Shown here in pieces: positions 50,441-59,844 of a stretch of DNA of 64,000 nucleotides. The notes under the pieces were generated by a model that was given only the letters and a program-made list of their open reading frames with translations, made no database searches and was not told the origin of the DNA. Source of the stretch: Modestobacter caceresii. GTDB taxonomy: Bacteria > Actinomycetota > Actinomycetes > Mycobacteriales > Geodermatophilaceae. Within the stretch, counting starts at the first letter, position 1. Each line of letters opens with the position of its first letter. Location: assembly GCF_000761485.1 (NCBI RefSeq), contig NZ_JPMX01000015.1, positions 1 to 64,000 of the forward strand. Reading direction: 5' to 3'. The position numbers and the translations under genes were made by a program.

Positions 50441-51331
50441 TCAGTAACGGTCGACCGAGGGCGGCTCGGGAGCGTCCGTGCCGGTGATGGCGCCGGCGGT
50501 GCGGTCCCAGGCCTCGGCCCACGAGCCGTCCTCGAAGGACGCCTCGAGGGTGTCGTTGATGAAGCTGCGGAACTCGTCGTCGCCCTTGGTGATGCCGATG
50601 CCGTAGGGCTCCTCGGTGAACGGGTTGCCCACCAGCTCGAACTCGTCGGGCGCGCCGGCGACCAGGCCGGTGAGGATGACGTTGTCAGTGGTGACCGCGT
50701 CGACCTGGCCGTTGCGCAGCGCGTCGGCGCACTTGGAGTACACGTCGAACAGCGTCAGCGTCGCCTCGGGGTAGTTGGTGCGGATCTCCTCCGCGGGCGT
50801 CGAGCCCTCGACCGAGCACACGTTCTGTCCGGCGAGGTCGTCCGGGCCCTCGATGCCGAGCGGGTTGCCGGCGGCGACCATGATGTCCTGGCCGGCCTCG
50901 TAGTACGGGCCGGCGAAGTCGATGAGCTCCTTGCGCGCGTCGTTGATCGTGTAGGTGGCCACGACCATGTCGACATCGCCGTTCTGGATGAACGACTCAC
51001 GGTTGGCCGAGACCGTCTCCACCCACTCGATGTCGTCGGTGGCGATGCCCAGCTCGGCGGCGATCAGCTCGGCGATCTCGACGTCGAAGCCCTCGGGGAC
51101 GCCGTCGGGCCCGGCCAGGCCGAACCCGGGCTGGTCGAACTTCGTGCCGACGGTGATCGTCCCGGACTCCGCGAGCTCGGCCATCGTCGTGCCCTCGTCG
51201 AAGGAGACGTCCTCGGCGACCTCGGCGCCGCCACCGGCGGCGTCCTCGGTGGTCTCGCCGGCGTCGCTGGAACAACCGGCCAGGACGACGCCGGTGGCCG
51301 CGATCGCGGCGGCGTAGCGGGTGATGCGCAT
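50441..51331 (-). CDS. gluB: Glutamate-binding lipoprotein GluB
   Basis: A 296-aa solute-binding lipoprotein of family 3 (polar amino acids). Signal peptide with lipobox LAGC (VVLAGCSSDAG, Cys about residue 20), an acidic Gly/Glu linker, then the bilobed domain beginning ITVGTKFDQPGFGLAGPDGVPEGFDVEIAELIAAELG, and ETVSANRESFIQNGDVDMVVATYTIN. ATG 51331 has AGGA 6 nt upstream. Together with GluA, C and D it makes a glutamate uptake system. Confidence 0.92.
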   Translation of the reverse strand: MRITRYAAAIAATGVVLAGCSSDAGETTEDAAGGGAEVAEDVSFDEGTTMAELAESGTITVGTKFDQPGFGLAGPDGVPEGFDVEIAELIAAELGIATDDIEWVETVSANRESFIQNGDVDMVVATYTINDARKELIDFAGPYYEAGQDIMVAAGNPLGIEGPDDLAGQNVCSVEGSTPAEEIRTNYPEATLTLFDVYSKCADALRNGQVDAVTTDNVILTGLVAGAPDEFELVGNPFTEEPYGIGITKGDDEFRSFINDTLEASFEDGSWAEAWDRTAGAITGTDAPEPPSVDRY

Positions 51332-51360
51332 GGAGGGTCCTCTCGTGGATGTGCGGGTGG

Positions 51361-52116
51361 TCAGTGGTTCAAGATCTTGGAGAGGAAGTCCTTGGCCCGG
51401 TCGGAGCTCGGGTTGGTGAAGAACTCCTCCGGGGTCGCGGACTCGACGATGCGGCCGCCGTCCATGAAGACGACGCGGTTGGCCGCCCGGCGGGCGAAGC
51501 CCATCTCGTGGGTGACCACGATCATGGTCATCCCGTCCTGGGCGAGCCCGACCATCACCTCGAGGACCTCGTTGATCATCTCCGGGTCCAGGGCCGAGGT
51601 CGGCTCGTCGAAGAGCATGACCTTCGGGTCCATCGCCAGCGCCCGGGCGATCGCCACGCGCTGCTGCTGGCCGCCGGAGAGCTGAGCGGGCACCTTGTCG
51701 GCCTGGGCCCCGACGCCGACCCGGTCGAGCAGCTCACGGGCCCGCTTCTCGGCGTCGGCCTTGGACTGCTTGCGGACCTTGATCGGCCCCAGCGTCACGT
51801 TCTCCAGCACCGTCTTGTGGGCGAAGAGGTTGAAGCTCTGGAACACCATGCCGACGTCGGCGCGCAGCCGGGCCAGCTCCTTGCCCTCCTCGGGCAGGCG
51901 CTCGCCGTCGATGGTGATCTCACCGTTCTCGATCGACTCGAGGCGGTTGATCGTGCGGCACAGCGTCGACTTGCCCGAACCCGACGGTCCGATGACGACG
52001 ACCACCTCGCCGCGGTCGACCGTCAGGTCGATGTCCTGCAGGACGTGCAGTTCGCCGAACCACTTGTCGACGCCGGACATGCGGACGAGAGGGTCTCCGG
52101 TCGGGCGTTCGGTCAC
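51361..52116 (-). CDS. gluA: Glutamate ABC transporter ATPase GluA
   Basis: A 251-aa GlnQ-type ATPase. Walker A is [17 protein letters not shown]-loop [17 protein letters not shown], signature [15 protein letters not shown], Walker [15 protein letters not shown], and switch His in [12 protein letters not shown] 52116 is chosen over the upstream frame because TAGGGT (52130-52125) ends 8 nt before it. It is the first gene of the glu operon and diverges from miaB. Confidence 0.93.
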   Translation of the reverse strand: MTERPTGDPLVRMSGVDKWFGELHVLQDIDLTVDRGEVVVVIGPSGSGKSTLCRTINRLESIENGEITIDGERLPEEGKELARLRADVGMVFQSFNLFAHKTVLENVTLGPIKVRKQSKADAEKRARELLDRVGVGAQADKVPAQLSGGQQQRVAIARALAMDPKVMLFDEPTSALDPEMINEVLEVMVGLAQDGMTMIVVTHEMGFARRAANRVVFMDGGRIVESATPEEFFTNPSSDRAKDFLSKILNH

Positions 52117-52124
52117 AGCGGGTG

Positions 52125-52130
52125 ACCCTA
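52125..52130 (-). promoter_or_regulatory. Leaderless-type -10 element of gluA (TAGGGT)
   Basis: TAGGGT is followed by 8 nt and GTG 52116, close to the spacing of the other leaderless genes. Confidence 0.4.
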
Positions 52131-52272
52131 GGTGGCTCGCACCCCAGGAACGTCGCGAAGGCATCACGAAGCTGTAACGAAGCTCCGGAGGAGCCCGCAG
52201 TTCACCCGGTCGGGGTCCGGCCGGTCACCAACCGGAGTCGTCGCCGTGCACCGGGTACGGCGCCCGTCCCCG

Positions 52273-52278
52273 TACGAT
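52273..52278 (+). promoter_or_regulatory. Leaderless -10 element of miaB (TACGAT)
   Basis: TACGAT is followed by 7 nt and the second of two tandem GTG codons, 52286. Confidence 0.5.
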
Positions 52279-52285
52279 CCCGGTG

Positions 52286-53755
52286 GTGAACGGCAAGACC
52301 TACCTCGTGCGCACCTACGGCTGTCAGATGAACGTGCACGACTCCGAGCGCCTCTCCGGCCTGCTCGAGTCGGCCGGGTACACGGCAGCCCCCGACGGCA
52401 CCGACGCAGACGTCGTCGTCCTCAACACCTGCGCCGTCCGGGAGAACGCCGACAACCGGCTCTACGGCAACCTCGGGCACCTGCGCCCGGTCAAGGACGC
52501 CCGCCCCGGCATGCAGATCGCCGTCGGCGGCTGCCTGGCGCAGAAGGACCGCGGCGAGATCGTCAAGCGCGCGCCCTGGGTCGACGTCGTCTTCGGCACC
52601 CACAACGTCGGCTCGCTGCCGGTGCTGCTGGAGCGGGCGCGGCACAACGCCGAGGCGCAGGTGGAGATCGTCGAGTCGCTGGAGGTCTTCCCCTCCACCC
52701 TGCCGGCCAAGCGGGACTCCGCGTACTCCGGCTGGGTGTCGATCAGCGTCGGGTGCAACAACACCTGCACGTTCTGCATCGTCCCGGCGCTGCGCGGCAA
52801 GGAGAAGGACCGCCGTCCGGGCGAGATCCTGGCCGAGGTGCAGGCCCTGGTCGACCAGGGCGTGCTCGAGGTGACCCTGCTCGGGCAGAACGTGAACGCC
52901 TACGGTGTCGAGTTCCGCGAGCGCGGCGCCTTCGCCGACCTGCTGCGCGCGACGGGGCGGATCGAGGGCCTGGAGCGGGTCCGCTTCACCAGCCCGCACC
53001 CGCGGGAGTTCACCGACGACGTCATCGCCGCGATGGCCGAGACGCCGGTGGTCTGCCACCAGCTGCACATGCCGCTGCAGAGCGGGTCGGACGACGTGCT
53101 GCGCCGGATGCGCCGCGGCTACCGGCAGGACCGCTACCTCGGGATCATCGACCGGGTGCGGGCCGCGATGCCCGACGCCGCGATCACCACGGACATCATC
53201 GTCGGCTTCCCGGGTGAGACCGAGGCGGACTTCCAGCAGACCCTCGACGTCGTCCGGCAGGCCCGCTTCTCCAGCGCCTTCACCTTCCAGTACTCCAAGC
53301 GGCCGGGCACCCCGGCCGCGGAGATGGACGGGCAGCTGCCCAAGGAGGTCGTCCAGGAGCGCTACCTGCGACTGACCGCCCTGCAGGAGGAGATCAGCTG
53401 GGCCGAGAACCGGGCGCTCGTCGGCCGGCCGGTCGAGCTGCTGGTCGCGGCAGGCGAGGGGAGCAAGGACGCCGCCCGCGGCCGGCTCTCCGGTCGGGCC
53501 CGTGACGGCCGGCTGGTGCACTTCACCGCCCTCGACGGCGTCCGGGCCGGGGATGTCGTGGAGACGGTCGTGACCGCTGCGAAGCCGCACTTCCTGGTCG
53601 CCGACGGCGAGCTGGTCTCCCACCGGCGCACCCGGGCCGGGGACGCCAGCGAGGCCGGCACCCGCCCGACCACCCCGGGCGTGCTGCTCGGCATGCCGCA
53701 GATCGGCCTGCCCCCCGTCGTGCCGGACCCCGCGCCCGCCTGCGCCCCGGCCTGA
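52286..53755 (+). CDS. miaB: tRNA-2-methylthio-N6-dimethylallyladenosine synthase MiaB
   Basis: A 489-aa radical-SAM methylthiotransferase acting on A37 of tRNAs after MiaA. The N-terminal domain has its cysteines in [26 protein letters not shown] and VGGCLAQKD, and the radical-SAM cluster motif is [14 protein letters not shown] and a C-terminal TRAM domain follow, and the last 45 residues are a Pro/Ala-rich tail. GTG 52286 is chosen by the TACGAT spacing; GTG 52283 would add one residue. MiaA, which makes its substrate, is 4.2 kb downstream. Confidence 0.96.
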   Translation: MNGKTYLVRTYGCQMNVHDSERLSGLLESAGYTAAPDGTDADVVVLNTCAVRENADNRLYGNLGHLRPVKDARPGMQIAVGGCLAQKDRGEIVKRAPWVDVVFGTHNVGSLPVLLERARHNAEAQVEIVESLEVFPSTLPAKRDSAYSGWVSISVGCNNTCTFCIVPALRGKEKDRRPGEILAEVQALVDQGVLEVTLLGQNVNAYGVEFRERGAFADLLRATGRIEGLERVRFTSPHPREFTDDVIAAMAETPVVCHQLHMPLQSGSDDVLRRMRRGYRQDRYLGIIDRVRAAMPDAAITTDIIVGFPGETEADFQQTLDVVRQARFSSAFTFQYSKRPGTPAAEMDGQLPKEVVQERYLRLTALQEEISWAENRALVGRPVELLVAAGEGSKDAARGRLSGRARDGRLVHFTALDGVRAGDVVETVVTAAKPHFLVADGELVSHRRTRAGDASEAGTRPTTPGVLLGMPQIGLPPVVPDPAPACAPA

Positions 53756-53764
53756 CGACAGCGA

Positions 53765-53794
53765 GGGCCCGCCACCCACCGGGGTGACGGGCCC
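53765..53794. terminator. Terminator after miaB
   Basis: GGGCCCG and CACCC (53765-53777) pair with GGGTG and CGGGCCC (53782-53794), with one internal mismatch. It lies between the convergent miaB and hemerythrin-hydrolase genes. Confidence 0.65.
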
Positions 53795-53859
53795 ACGCTG
53801 GGCCCCCCTTGAGAGGCTGATCCCGAGCGTCCGGGGGATGAGGAGGACGGAGTCCTTCC

Positions 53860-55422
53860 TCAGGCTCGGTGAGAGCTGTTGAACGCCCGGGTGAAGTGCT
53901 CGGCGGCGTCGCGCTGCGCCCGCTCGGCCTTGTCGAGCACGGCGGCGGCGCCGAAGAACTCGTGCATCACGCCCTCGACGTGCCGGTGCGTGGTGGACAC
54001 CCCCGCGGACTCCAGGTCCTGGGCGAACTGCTGCCCCTGGCTGCGCAGCACGTCCCGCTCGGCGGTGACGACCAGGGTGGGCGGCATGCTGGCCCGCTGC
54101 GCGGGGGTCCAGTCCAGCAGTGCGATGCGTGGGTCGGTCGCCGCCTCCGGCGTGCCCTGGAAGGCGTGCATCGCCATCCAGGACAGCAGTGGGCGGTCCA
54201 GTGGACGGGCGTCGGCGGCGTCGGTCATCGACTCGCCGAACTGCTCGGCCGTGGTCAGCGGGTAGACGCAGACCTGGGCCAGCGGCACGGGCTGGTCGTT
54301 GGCGGCCAGGGTGAGCGAGGTGGCCGCAGCCATGGTGCCGCCGACGGACTCACCGCCGATGGCCATCCGGGTCGGGTCCCCACCCAGCTGCTGGGCGTTC
54401 TCCCGCACCCAGGTCCACGCGGTCAGGACGTCGTCGTGCGACGCCGGGAAGACCGCCTCCGGTGCCCGGCGGTAGTCAGGCGAGACGATGATCGCGTTCG
54501 TCTTGTTCGACAGCCCGCGGCACGATGCGTCGTAGGTGTCGATGTCGAACAGCACCCAGCCGCCGCCGTGCAGCCACATGATGATCGGCACCGGGCCGAC
54601 CCCCGGGTCGCTCGGGGTGTAGACCCGCAGGGTCTGCTCGCCGCCGGCGCCGTCCGGGATCCTCAGGTCCTCCACCGAACCGACCGGCTCCGGGCCCTCG
54701 ATCCCGCGGTCGGCCATCACCTTCCGGACGGCGGCGTCCGGGCCGGGCTGCTTGCGGGCCTCGCCGGGCGTGAGGATCTCGAACGGCAGCGGGCCGAGGG
54801 ACGAGTGCGCGTCGACGATCGCCTGCGCCTGCGGGTCGAGCAGGCCACTGGCGTCGGTGACCAGCTCCTTCTGCCGGCCGGACAGCACGTCGCGGACGTG
54901 GTCCAGCGGCTTGGCCAGCATCCCGGCGATCTTCTCCGCGATCCCCTCGGCGGGGGCGTGCGGATGCGGCCGGGTGGGCGCCATCCGCTTGTTGGTGAGG
55001 AACTGCTCCCCGAGCTCGGCCATCCGCTGCGGCCCGGCCTTGGCCCGGAACTCCGGCAGCTCCTCGTCCTCCTCGTCGTGGACGTGGTGCCGGACGACCT
55101 CCATCAGGTCGGTGAGCGCCTGCTCGAACTCCGGCTGGCCCGGCTCGGTGCGCCCGAGGGTGACCAGGAGTTCCTTGATCTGCTGGTGCTCGTGCTCGGC
55201 GTCGTCGTGCTCGTCGGTCATCCCGATCTCCGGCCAGATCGGGTACAGCACGACCTCCTCGGAGAAGGCGTGCGCGGCCAGTTCGAAGGAGATCTGGTCG
55301 ACCAGCACCCGGCGGTTGCCGCGGCCGGCCTCCAGGTGCTGGAACTGCCGCTCGACGACCGCGTGGTCGTCGGCGATCAGGTGGTCGATGTCGCCGGGCT
55401 GGGTGCGGTAGGACAAGGCCAC
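53860..55422 (-). CDS. Hemerythrin-alpha/beta hydrolase fusion protein
   Basis: A 520-aa two-domain protein. Residues 8-150 are an HHE hemerythrin-like domain with histidines and carboxylates at His20, His51-x3-Glu55, HEHQQ (77-81) and HHVHDEE (112-118), the usual di-iron or haem-independent oxygen-binding set. Residues 150-250 link to an HSL/acetyl-esterase-type hydrolase: HGGG oxyanion hole at 285-288, nucleophile Ser359 in GESVGG, Asp457 and His487. All catalytic residues are present. No signal peptide. GTG 55422 is chosen over the earlier ATG because GGAGG lies just upstream. Neither domain's physiological substrate is known; the fusion suggests an esterase or hydrolase gated by oxygen, NO or redox state, which is inference. 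Confidence 0.88.
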   Translation of the reverse strand: MALSYRTQPGDIDHLIADDHAVVERQFQHLEAGRGNRRVLVDQISFELAAHAFSEEVVLYPIWPEIGMTDEHDDAEHEHQQIKELLVTLGRTEPGQPEFEQALTDLMEVVRHHVHDEEDEELPEFRAKAGPQRMAELGEQFLTNKRMAPTRPHPHAPAEGIAEKIAGMLAKPLDHVRDVLSGRQKELVTDASGLLDPQAQAIVDAHSSLGPLPFEILTPGEARKQPGPDAAVRKVMADRGIEGPEPVGSVEDLRIPDGAGGEQTLRVYTPSDPGVGPVPIIMWLHGGGWVLFDIDTYDASCRGLSNKTNAIIVSPDYRRAPEAVFPASHDDVLTAWTWVRENAQQLGGDPTRMAIGGESVGGTMAAATSLTLAANDQPVPLAQVCVYPLTTAEQFGESMTDAADARPLDRPLLSWMAMHAFQGTPEAATDPRIALLDWTPAQRASMPPTLVVTAERDVLRSQGQQFAQDLESAGVSTTHRHVEGVMHEFFGAAAVLDKAERAQRDAAEHFTRAFNSSHRA

Positions 55423-55529
55423 GCGGGCCTCCTCACGAGGTGGGGGTGCCGACGAGTCGGACGCCGGCCTCGGCTCTCCACCACCTACCCGCGGGCCCCG
55501 CTGGTACACGATCGGCGGCCGGGAGAACG

Positions 55530-55563
55530 TCGAGGGCCCGTCCGGTGACGGACGGGCCCTCGA
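55530..55563 (-). terminator. Terminator, 15-bp perfect stem after DUF349 gene
   Basis: 55530-55544 pair with 55549-55563 across GTGA, 20 bases past the DUF349 gene's stop codon. Confidence 0.75.
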
Positions 55564-55582
55564 TGGTGCGTTCCCCGGTGGC

Positions 55583-57256
55583 TCAGCGGCGGCCGGCGGA
55601 CTTCTCGGCCTCGGCCAGCCACTCGCGGCGGGTGGCCAGGTTGGCCTCGGCCTCGCCGATCCGCTTGGCGTTGCCGGCGGCCTGCGCCTTGGCCAGCTGG
55701 TCCTCGGCCTTGGTCACCGCCGCCCGCATCGAGGTCAGCAGCGGGTTCTCCGGCTGGACCCGGGGGCGGGCGAACTCGCTCGCGCCGCGGAACTTCTCCT
55801 CGACGGTGCGCATCCGGTCCTCGAGGTCGCGCATGGCGCCGCGGGGCACGTGCCCGATGGCGTCGTAGCGCTCCTGGATCTTGCGCAGTGCGTTCTGGTT
55901 GCCCTTGTTGGCCGGGTCGAGCTTCTCCGCCTCGGCGAGCAGCTCCTCCTTGGCCTTCTGGTTGGCCAGCTCGTCACTGCTGCGCGCCTGGTCGTTGGCG
56001 GTGCGGGCGGCGAAGAACACGTCCTGGGCGGCGCGGAACTTCTTCCACAGGTCGTCGTCGGTGTCCCGGCCGACCCGCGGCACCGCCTTCCAGCGGTCCA
56101 TCAGCCCGCGCATCGCCGCGCTGGTGGGGCCCCACTCGGTGGAGGTGGACAGCCGCTCGGCCTCGGCGATCAGCTCGCTCTTGGCCGCCCGCGACTCACC
56201 CCGCTGCTTGTCCAGCTCGGCGAAGTGGGCGCCACGGCGGCGGCCGAAGGCGTCCCGCGCGGCCGCGAAGCGCTGCCACAGCGCCTCGTCGGTCTTGCGG
56301 TCGATGCCCTTGATCGTCTTCCACTCCTCGACGATCGCCTTGAGCCGGTCACCGGCGGCCTTCCACTGCGTGGAGTCCGCGGCGATCTGCTCCGCCTCGG
56401 CGGCGAGCGCCTCCTTGCGCTGGACCTGCACGGCTCGCTGTGCCGCCTTCTCGGCGCGGTTCGCCGCGACGGCGGTGTCGGCCATGCTGACCATCGCCCG
56501 GGCGCGGGCGGAGAGGCTGTCGAGGTCGCCGACCGCCTGGGCGAGCGGGATGGAGTCGGCGAGCTCCTGGGCCTTGGTGCGGATCTCGCCCGGGTTGCCG
56601 GTGTGCGCGGCCAGCCGCGCCTCGAGCAGGGTGACCTCGGTGGCCAGGTCGTCGAAGCGGCGGCCGTAGTGGGCCAGGCCCTCGGCCGGCGCGCCGGCCT
56701 GCCAGGAGCCGACGGTGCGCTCGCCGGTGGCGGTGCGCACGTAGACCGTGCCCTCCTCGTCGACCCGGCCCCAGGCGGACGGGTCGGAGGCGGGCATGGC
56801 CGGGACCACGGTCGGGACGTCGGCGGGCGCCGGGCTGCTGGTGGTGCTGGACGGCGCGGGGGACGGGGTCGGCCGGGGGGTGGCCGCAGAGTCGTCGCCG
56901 GTCGGTGCGTCGGTGGCGGCGAGGTCGGTGGGGACGTCGGCAGTGGCGACGTCGGTGGTCGGGTCGGCGACCGCGGCATCGGCCGGGGCGGCGGCGGCCG
57001 GGGTGCCCGCCTCGGGGGTGACGGCCGCGGAGGCGGTGTCATCGGGCTGCGGAGCCGGGGGCTCTGCAGCTCCGGGTCCGTCGACGACGGGGCCGCTGCC
57101 GTCGGGCTGCGCGTCCGCCGGGACGGCGGCGCCCGGGGTCGCGGCCAGTGGCCCCTCGTCGGCCGACGTCACCTCGACGACCGCATCCTCAGGGCGCTCC
57201 TCGGGGGCGGCGGTGGCCTGCTGGGTCCGGTCTCCGGTGTTCTCCGTGCTCGACAC
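55583..57256 (-). CDS. DUF349 domain protein
   Basis: A 557-aa protein. Residues 1-165 are a low-complexity Ala/Pro/Thr/Asp-rich region, likely disordered. From about 170 on, coiled-coil and DUF349 units appear: WKAAGDRLKAIVEEWKTIKGIDRKTDEALWQRFAAARDAF, WKAVPRVGRDTDDDLWKKFRAAQDVFFAARTAN and a third weaker copy. DUF349 proteins occur in this position near miaA in mycobacteria (an Rv2731-like gene); some act in stress or nucleic-acid binding, but the role is unproven. GTG 57256 is set by GAGACT (57268-57263) ending 6 nt before it. Confidence 0.87.
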   Translation of the reverse strand: MSSTENTGDRTQQATAAPEERPEDAVVEVTSADEGPLAATPGAAVPADAQPDGSGPVVDGPGAAEPPAPQPDDTASAAVTPEAGTPAAAAPADAAVADPTTDVATADVPTDLAATDAPTGDDSAATPRPTPSPAPSSTTSSPAPADVPTVVPAMPASDPSAWGRVDEEGTVYVRTATGERTVGSWQAGAPAEGLAHYGRRFDDLATEVTLLEARLAAHTGNPGEIRTKAQELADSIPLAQAVGDLDSLSARARAMVSMADTAVAANRAEKAAQRAVQVQRKEALAAEAEQIAADSTQWKAAGDRLKAIVEEWKTIKGIDRKTDEALWQRFAAARDAFGRRRGAHFAELDKQRGESRAAKSELIAEAERLSTSTEWGPTSAAMRGLMDRWKAVPRVGRDTDDDLWKKFRAAQDVFFAARTANDQARSSDELANQKAKEELLAEAEKLDPANKGNQNALRKIQERYDAIGHVPRGAMRDLEDRMRTVEEKFRGASEFARPRVQPENPLLTSMRAAVTKAEDQLAKAQAAGNAKRIGEAEANLATRREWLAEAEKSAGRR

Positions 57257-57262
57257 GTGAGC

Positions 57263-57289
57263 AGTCTCCCACGATGCATCCGCGACACT
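57263..57289. promoter_or_regulatory. Overlapping divergent leaderless promoters
   Basis: GAGACT (57268-57263, minus) and GACACT (57284-57289, plus) serve genes whose GTG codons are only 40 bases apart. Each promoter's -35 region falls on the other's -10, so the two should interfere. Confidence 0.5.
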
Positions 57290-57296
57290 CCCTGGC

Positions 57297-57989
57297 GTGA
57301 GACCTCCTCCTCCGGTGACCGTGGCCTTCTGTCCGCAGTCACCGCTGTTGCTCACCGCGGTCGCCGGTGCCCCGAGCTACGCGCTGTCGGTGTTGCGCGC
57401 CGCCGTCTCCACCGCCGTGCAGACCGTCCTGGAGCACCAGCCGGAGGTGGTGGTGGTCGTGGGGGAGGGCGCCGACGGCCTCCGGTTCGGTCCCGGGGAC
57501 GCCGGTGACCTGCGTGGGTTCGGCATCGACCTGGAGGTCCCGTTCGCCGGCCGGGTGCGCCCCGGCGGGCACCGCGTCCCGCTGCCGCACCTGGTGGCCG
57601 CCTGGCTGCTGGACCGCGCAGGGCACACCGGCGGCCGGCTCGGGGTGGGGCCGGCCGACCTCGCCGCTGCGCTGGCGGACCTGCCCGGTGCCGTGGGGGT
57701 GCTCGCGATGGGGGACGGGTCGGCCCGGCGCACCGAGAAGGCACCCGGTGCGTTCGACGCCGCTGCCGGCCCGTTCGACGCCGCGGTCGCCGCTGCGCTG
57801 CGGACCGGGGACACCACCGCCCTGGCCGCCCTGGACCCCGCCGCGGCACGGCGACTGCTCGCCGCCGGGACCCCGGTGTGGCGGGCGGTCGGCGCTGCGC
57901 TGACCGGACGCGTCGTCACCGCCGAGCTGCACCACGACGACGCCCCGTTCGGCGTCGGCTATCCCGTCGCCACCTGGCAGGCCCGGTGA
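57297..57989 (+). CDS. Class III extradiol dioxygenase-like protein
   Basis: A 230-aa protein resembling the extradiol ring-cleavage dioxygenase class III B-subunit/Memo-like fold found beside miaA in mycobacteria (Rv2728c-like, annotated as conserved alanine-rich). The start VTVAFCPQSPLLLTAVAG and the segment VVVVVGEGADGLRF fit this fold, and a C-terminal ELHHDDAPFGVGYPVATW carries the His-His pair. Metal binding and activity are not established. GTG 57297 sits 7 nt after GACACT. The stop overlaps the miaA start (GTGA). Confidence 0.75.
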   Translation: MRPPPPVTVAFCPQSPLLLTAVAGAPSYALSVLRAAVSTAVQTVLEHQPEVVVVVGEGADGLRFGPGDAGDLRGFGIDLEVPFAGRVRPGGHRVPLPHLVAAWLLDRAGHTGGRLGVGPADLAAALADLPGAVGVLAMGDGSARRTEKAPGAFDAAAGPFDAAVAAALRTGDTTALAALDPAAARRLLAAGTPVWRAVGAALTGRVVTAELHHDDAPFGVGYPVATWQAR

Positions 57990-58936
57990 GCGCCGTGGAC
58001 GACGGCAGGCCGCCGGTCATCGCCGTCGTCGGGCCGACCGCCACCGGCAAGACCGCGCTGGCCGTCGCGCTGGCGCACCGGCTGGCCCGGTCCGGCGGCG
58101 GGGGTGAGGTGGTCAACGCCGACTCCATGCAGCTCTACCGGGGGATGGACATCGGCACCGCCAAGCCGACCGAGGCCGAACGCGACGGCGTGCCGCACCA
58201 CCTGCTGGACCTGTGGCACGTGCGGGAGCCGGCCTCGGTGGCCGAGTACCGGCAGCGCGCCCGCGCCGAGGTCGACCGGCTCCGCGCCGCGGGCGTCGTC
58301 CCGCTGCTGGTCGGGGGCTCCGGGCTGTACGTGCGCGCGGTGCTGGACGAGCTGGACTTCCCCGGCACCGACCCGGTGGTGCGGGCCCGGCTGACCGGCG
58401 AGCTGGAGGCCCAGGGCGCGGCGGTGCTGCACGCCCGGCTGGCGGCGCTGGACCCGGCCGCCGCGACCGCGATCCTGCCCAGCAACAGCCGGCGGGTGGT
58501 CCGGGCACTGGAGGTGATCGAGCTCACCGGGCAGCCGTTCACCGCGACGCTGCCCGCCCCGCGACTGCACTACCCGGCGATCACGGTCGGCCTGGACCGG
58601 GCGCCCGACGAGCTGGACGACCGGGTGGCCCGCCGGGTCGACGCGATGTGGGCCGCCGGCTTCGTCGAGGAGGTCGCTGCGCTCGCCGACGACGGGTTGC
58701 GCGACGGGCCGACCGCGTCCCGCGCCCTGGGGTACGCACAGGTGCTCCAGCAGTTCGACGGGGTGCTCACCGCACAGGAGGCGCGCGAGCGGACGGTCAC
58801 CACCACCCGACGGTTCGTCCGCCGGCAGCGGTCCTGGTTCCGCCGCGACGCCGGCACGGTCTGGTTCGACGCGGCCCGGCCGGACCTGCTCGACGTCGTC
58901 CTCGCCCTGGTCACCGACCGTACGATCGACCGGTGA
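57986..58936 (+). CDS. miaA: tRNA dimethylallyltransferase MiaA
   Basis: A 316-aa prenyltransferase that puts dimethylallyl on N6 of A37 in tRNAs; MiaB then methylthiolates it. The P-loop is VVGPTATGKTALAV (about residues 13-25), with NADSMQLYRGMDIGTAKPT and LLVGGSGLYVRAVLDEL as family hallmarks. GTG 57986 overlaps the previous gene, and its stop overlaps the dapF GTG, so the three form one unit. Length is normal. Confidence 0.96.
   Translation: MSAVDDGRPPVIAVVGPTATGKTALAVALAHRLARSGGGGEVVNADSMQLYRGMDIGTAKPTEAERDGVPHHLLDLWHVREPASVAEYRQRARAEVDRLRAAGVVPLLVGGSGLYVRAVLDELDFPGTDPVVRARLTGELEAQGAAVLHARLAALDPAAATAILPSNSRRVVRALEVIELTGQPFTATLPAPRLHYPAITVGLDRAPDELDDRVARRVDAMWAAGFVEEVAALADDGLRDGPTASRALGYAQVLQQFDGVLTAQEARERTVTTTRRFVRRQRSWFRRDAGTVWFDAARPDLLDVVLALVTDRTIDR
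58921..58926 (+). promoter_or_regulatory. Leaderless -10 element of dapF inside miaA end (TACGAT)
   Basis: TACGAT is followed by 6 nt and GTG 58933. dapF could therefore be both coupled to miaA and transcribed separately. Confidence 0.45.
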
Positions 58937-59820
58937 TCGACAGCTCCGGCCCACGGGTCCTCCTCGGCCACGGCACCGAGAACGACTTCGTCGTCCTGCC
59001 CGACCCCGACGGGGACGTGTGGCCGGAGGGGCGCCTGGACGCCGACCTGGTGCGCCGGCTCTGCGACCGCCGCGCGGGTCTGGGCGGGGACGGCGTGCTG
59101 CGGGTGGTCCGGAGCCGGCACGTGCCCGACGCCCCCGGCGTGCTCGGCGCGGCGCTGGCCGACTGCGAGTGGTTCATGGACCACCGCAACGCCGACGGCT
59201 CGTACGCGGAGATGTGCGGCAACGGCATCCGGCTCTTCCTGCACGTGCTGCTGGCCGAGGGGCTGCTGGACCGGGCGGTGGCCGAGGCCGGCGTCCTGGT
59301 CGGCACCCGGGGCGGGCCCCGTCGGGTGGGCGCCCGGCCCGATGGCGGTTACTGGGTCGACATGGGTCCGGCGGTCCCGCTGGGCCGGAGCGAGGCGCGG
59401 GTCGCCGGCGTCGCCCACCCGGGGCTCGGGGTGTCGATGGGCAACCCGCACCTGGTCTGCCTGACCGACGTCGAGGTCGACACCCTGGACCTCTCGGTGC
59501 TGCCAGAGGTCAACGACGCGATGTTCCCCGAGGGGGTCAACGTCGAGCTGGTGAACGTGCTCCCGCCGGAGGGCGCCTGCGCGCACGTGCGGCTCCGGGT
59601 CCACGAGCGCGGCGTGGGGGAGACCCGCTCCTGTGGCACCGGCGCCTGCGCTGCGGCGTTCGCCGCGCTGGACGCCGGCGGACGGGACACCGGGACGGTC
59701 CTCGTCGACGTGCCGGGCGGCCGGCTGTCGGTGCAGTTCGACGGGACGACGACGGTGCTCTCCGGCCCGGCCGTCGTCGTCGCCACCGGGACCCTCAGCC
59801 GGGGGTGGCTCGCCGGCTGA
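58933..59820 (+). CDS. dapF: Diaminopimelate epimerase
   Basis: A 295-aa DapF that converts LL- to meso-diaminopimelate for lysine and cell wall. The two catalytic cysteines are Cys95 in AEMCGNGIRLF and the one in TRSCGTGACAAAFA near residue 230. GTENDF(V) at residues 14-19 is the substrate loop. Length normal. GTG 58933 overlaps the miaA stop. Together with dapA, this window encodes two steps of the same pathway, 51 kb apart. Confidence 0.96.
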   Translation: MIDSSGPRVLLGHGTENDFVVLPDPDGDVWPEGRLDADLVRRLCDRRAGLGGDGVLRVVRSRHVPDAPGVLGAALADCEWFMDHRNADGSYAEMCGNGIRLFLHVLLAEGLLDRAVAEAGVLVGTRGGPRRVGARPDGGYWVDMGPAVPLGRSEARVAGVAHPGLGVSMGNPHLVCLTDVEVDTLDLSVLPEVNDAMFPEGVNVELVNVLPPEGACAHVRLRVHERGVGETRSCGTGACAAAFAALDAGGRDTGTVLVDVPGGRLSVQFDGTTTVLSGPAVVVATGTLSRGWLAG

Positions 59821-59844
59821 GGGTCCTGGCTGCGCGGCCGCAGT

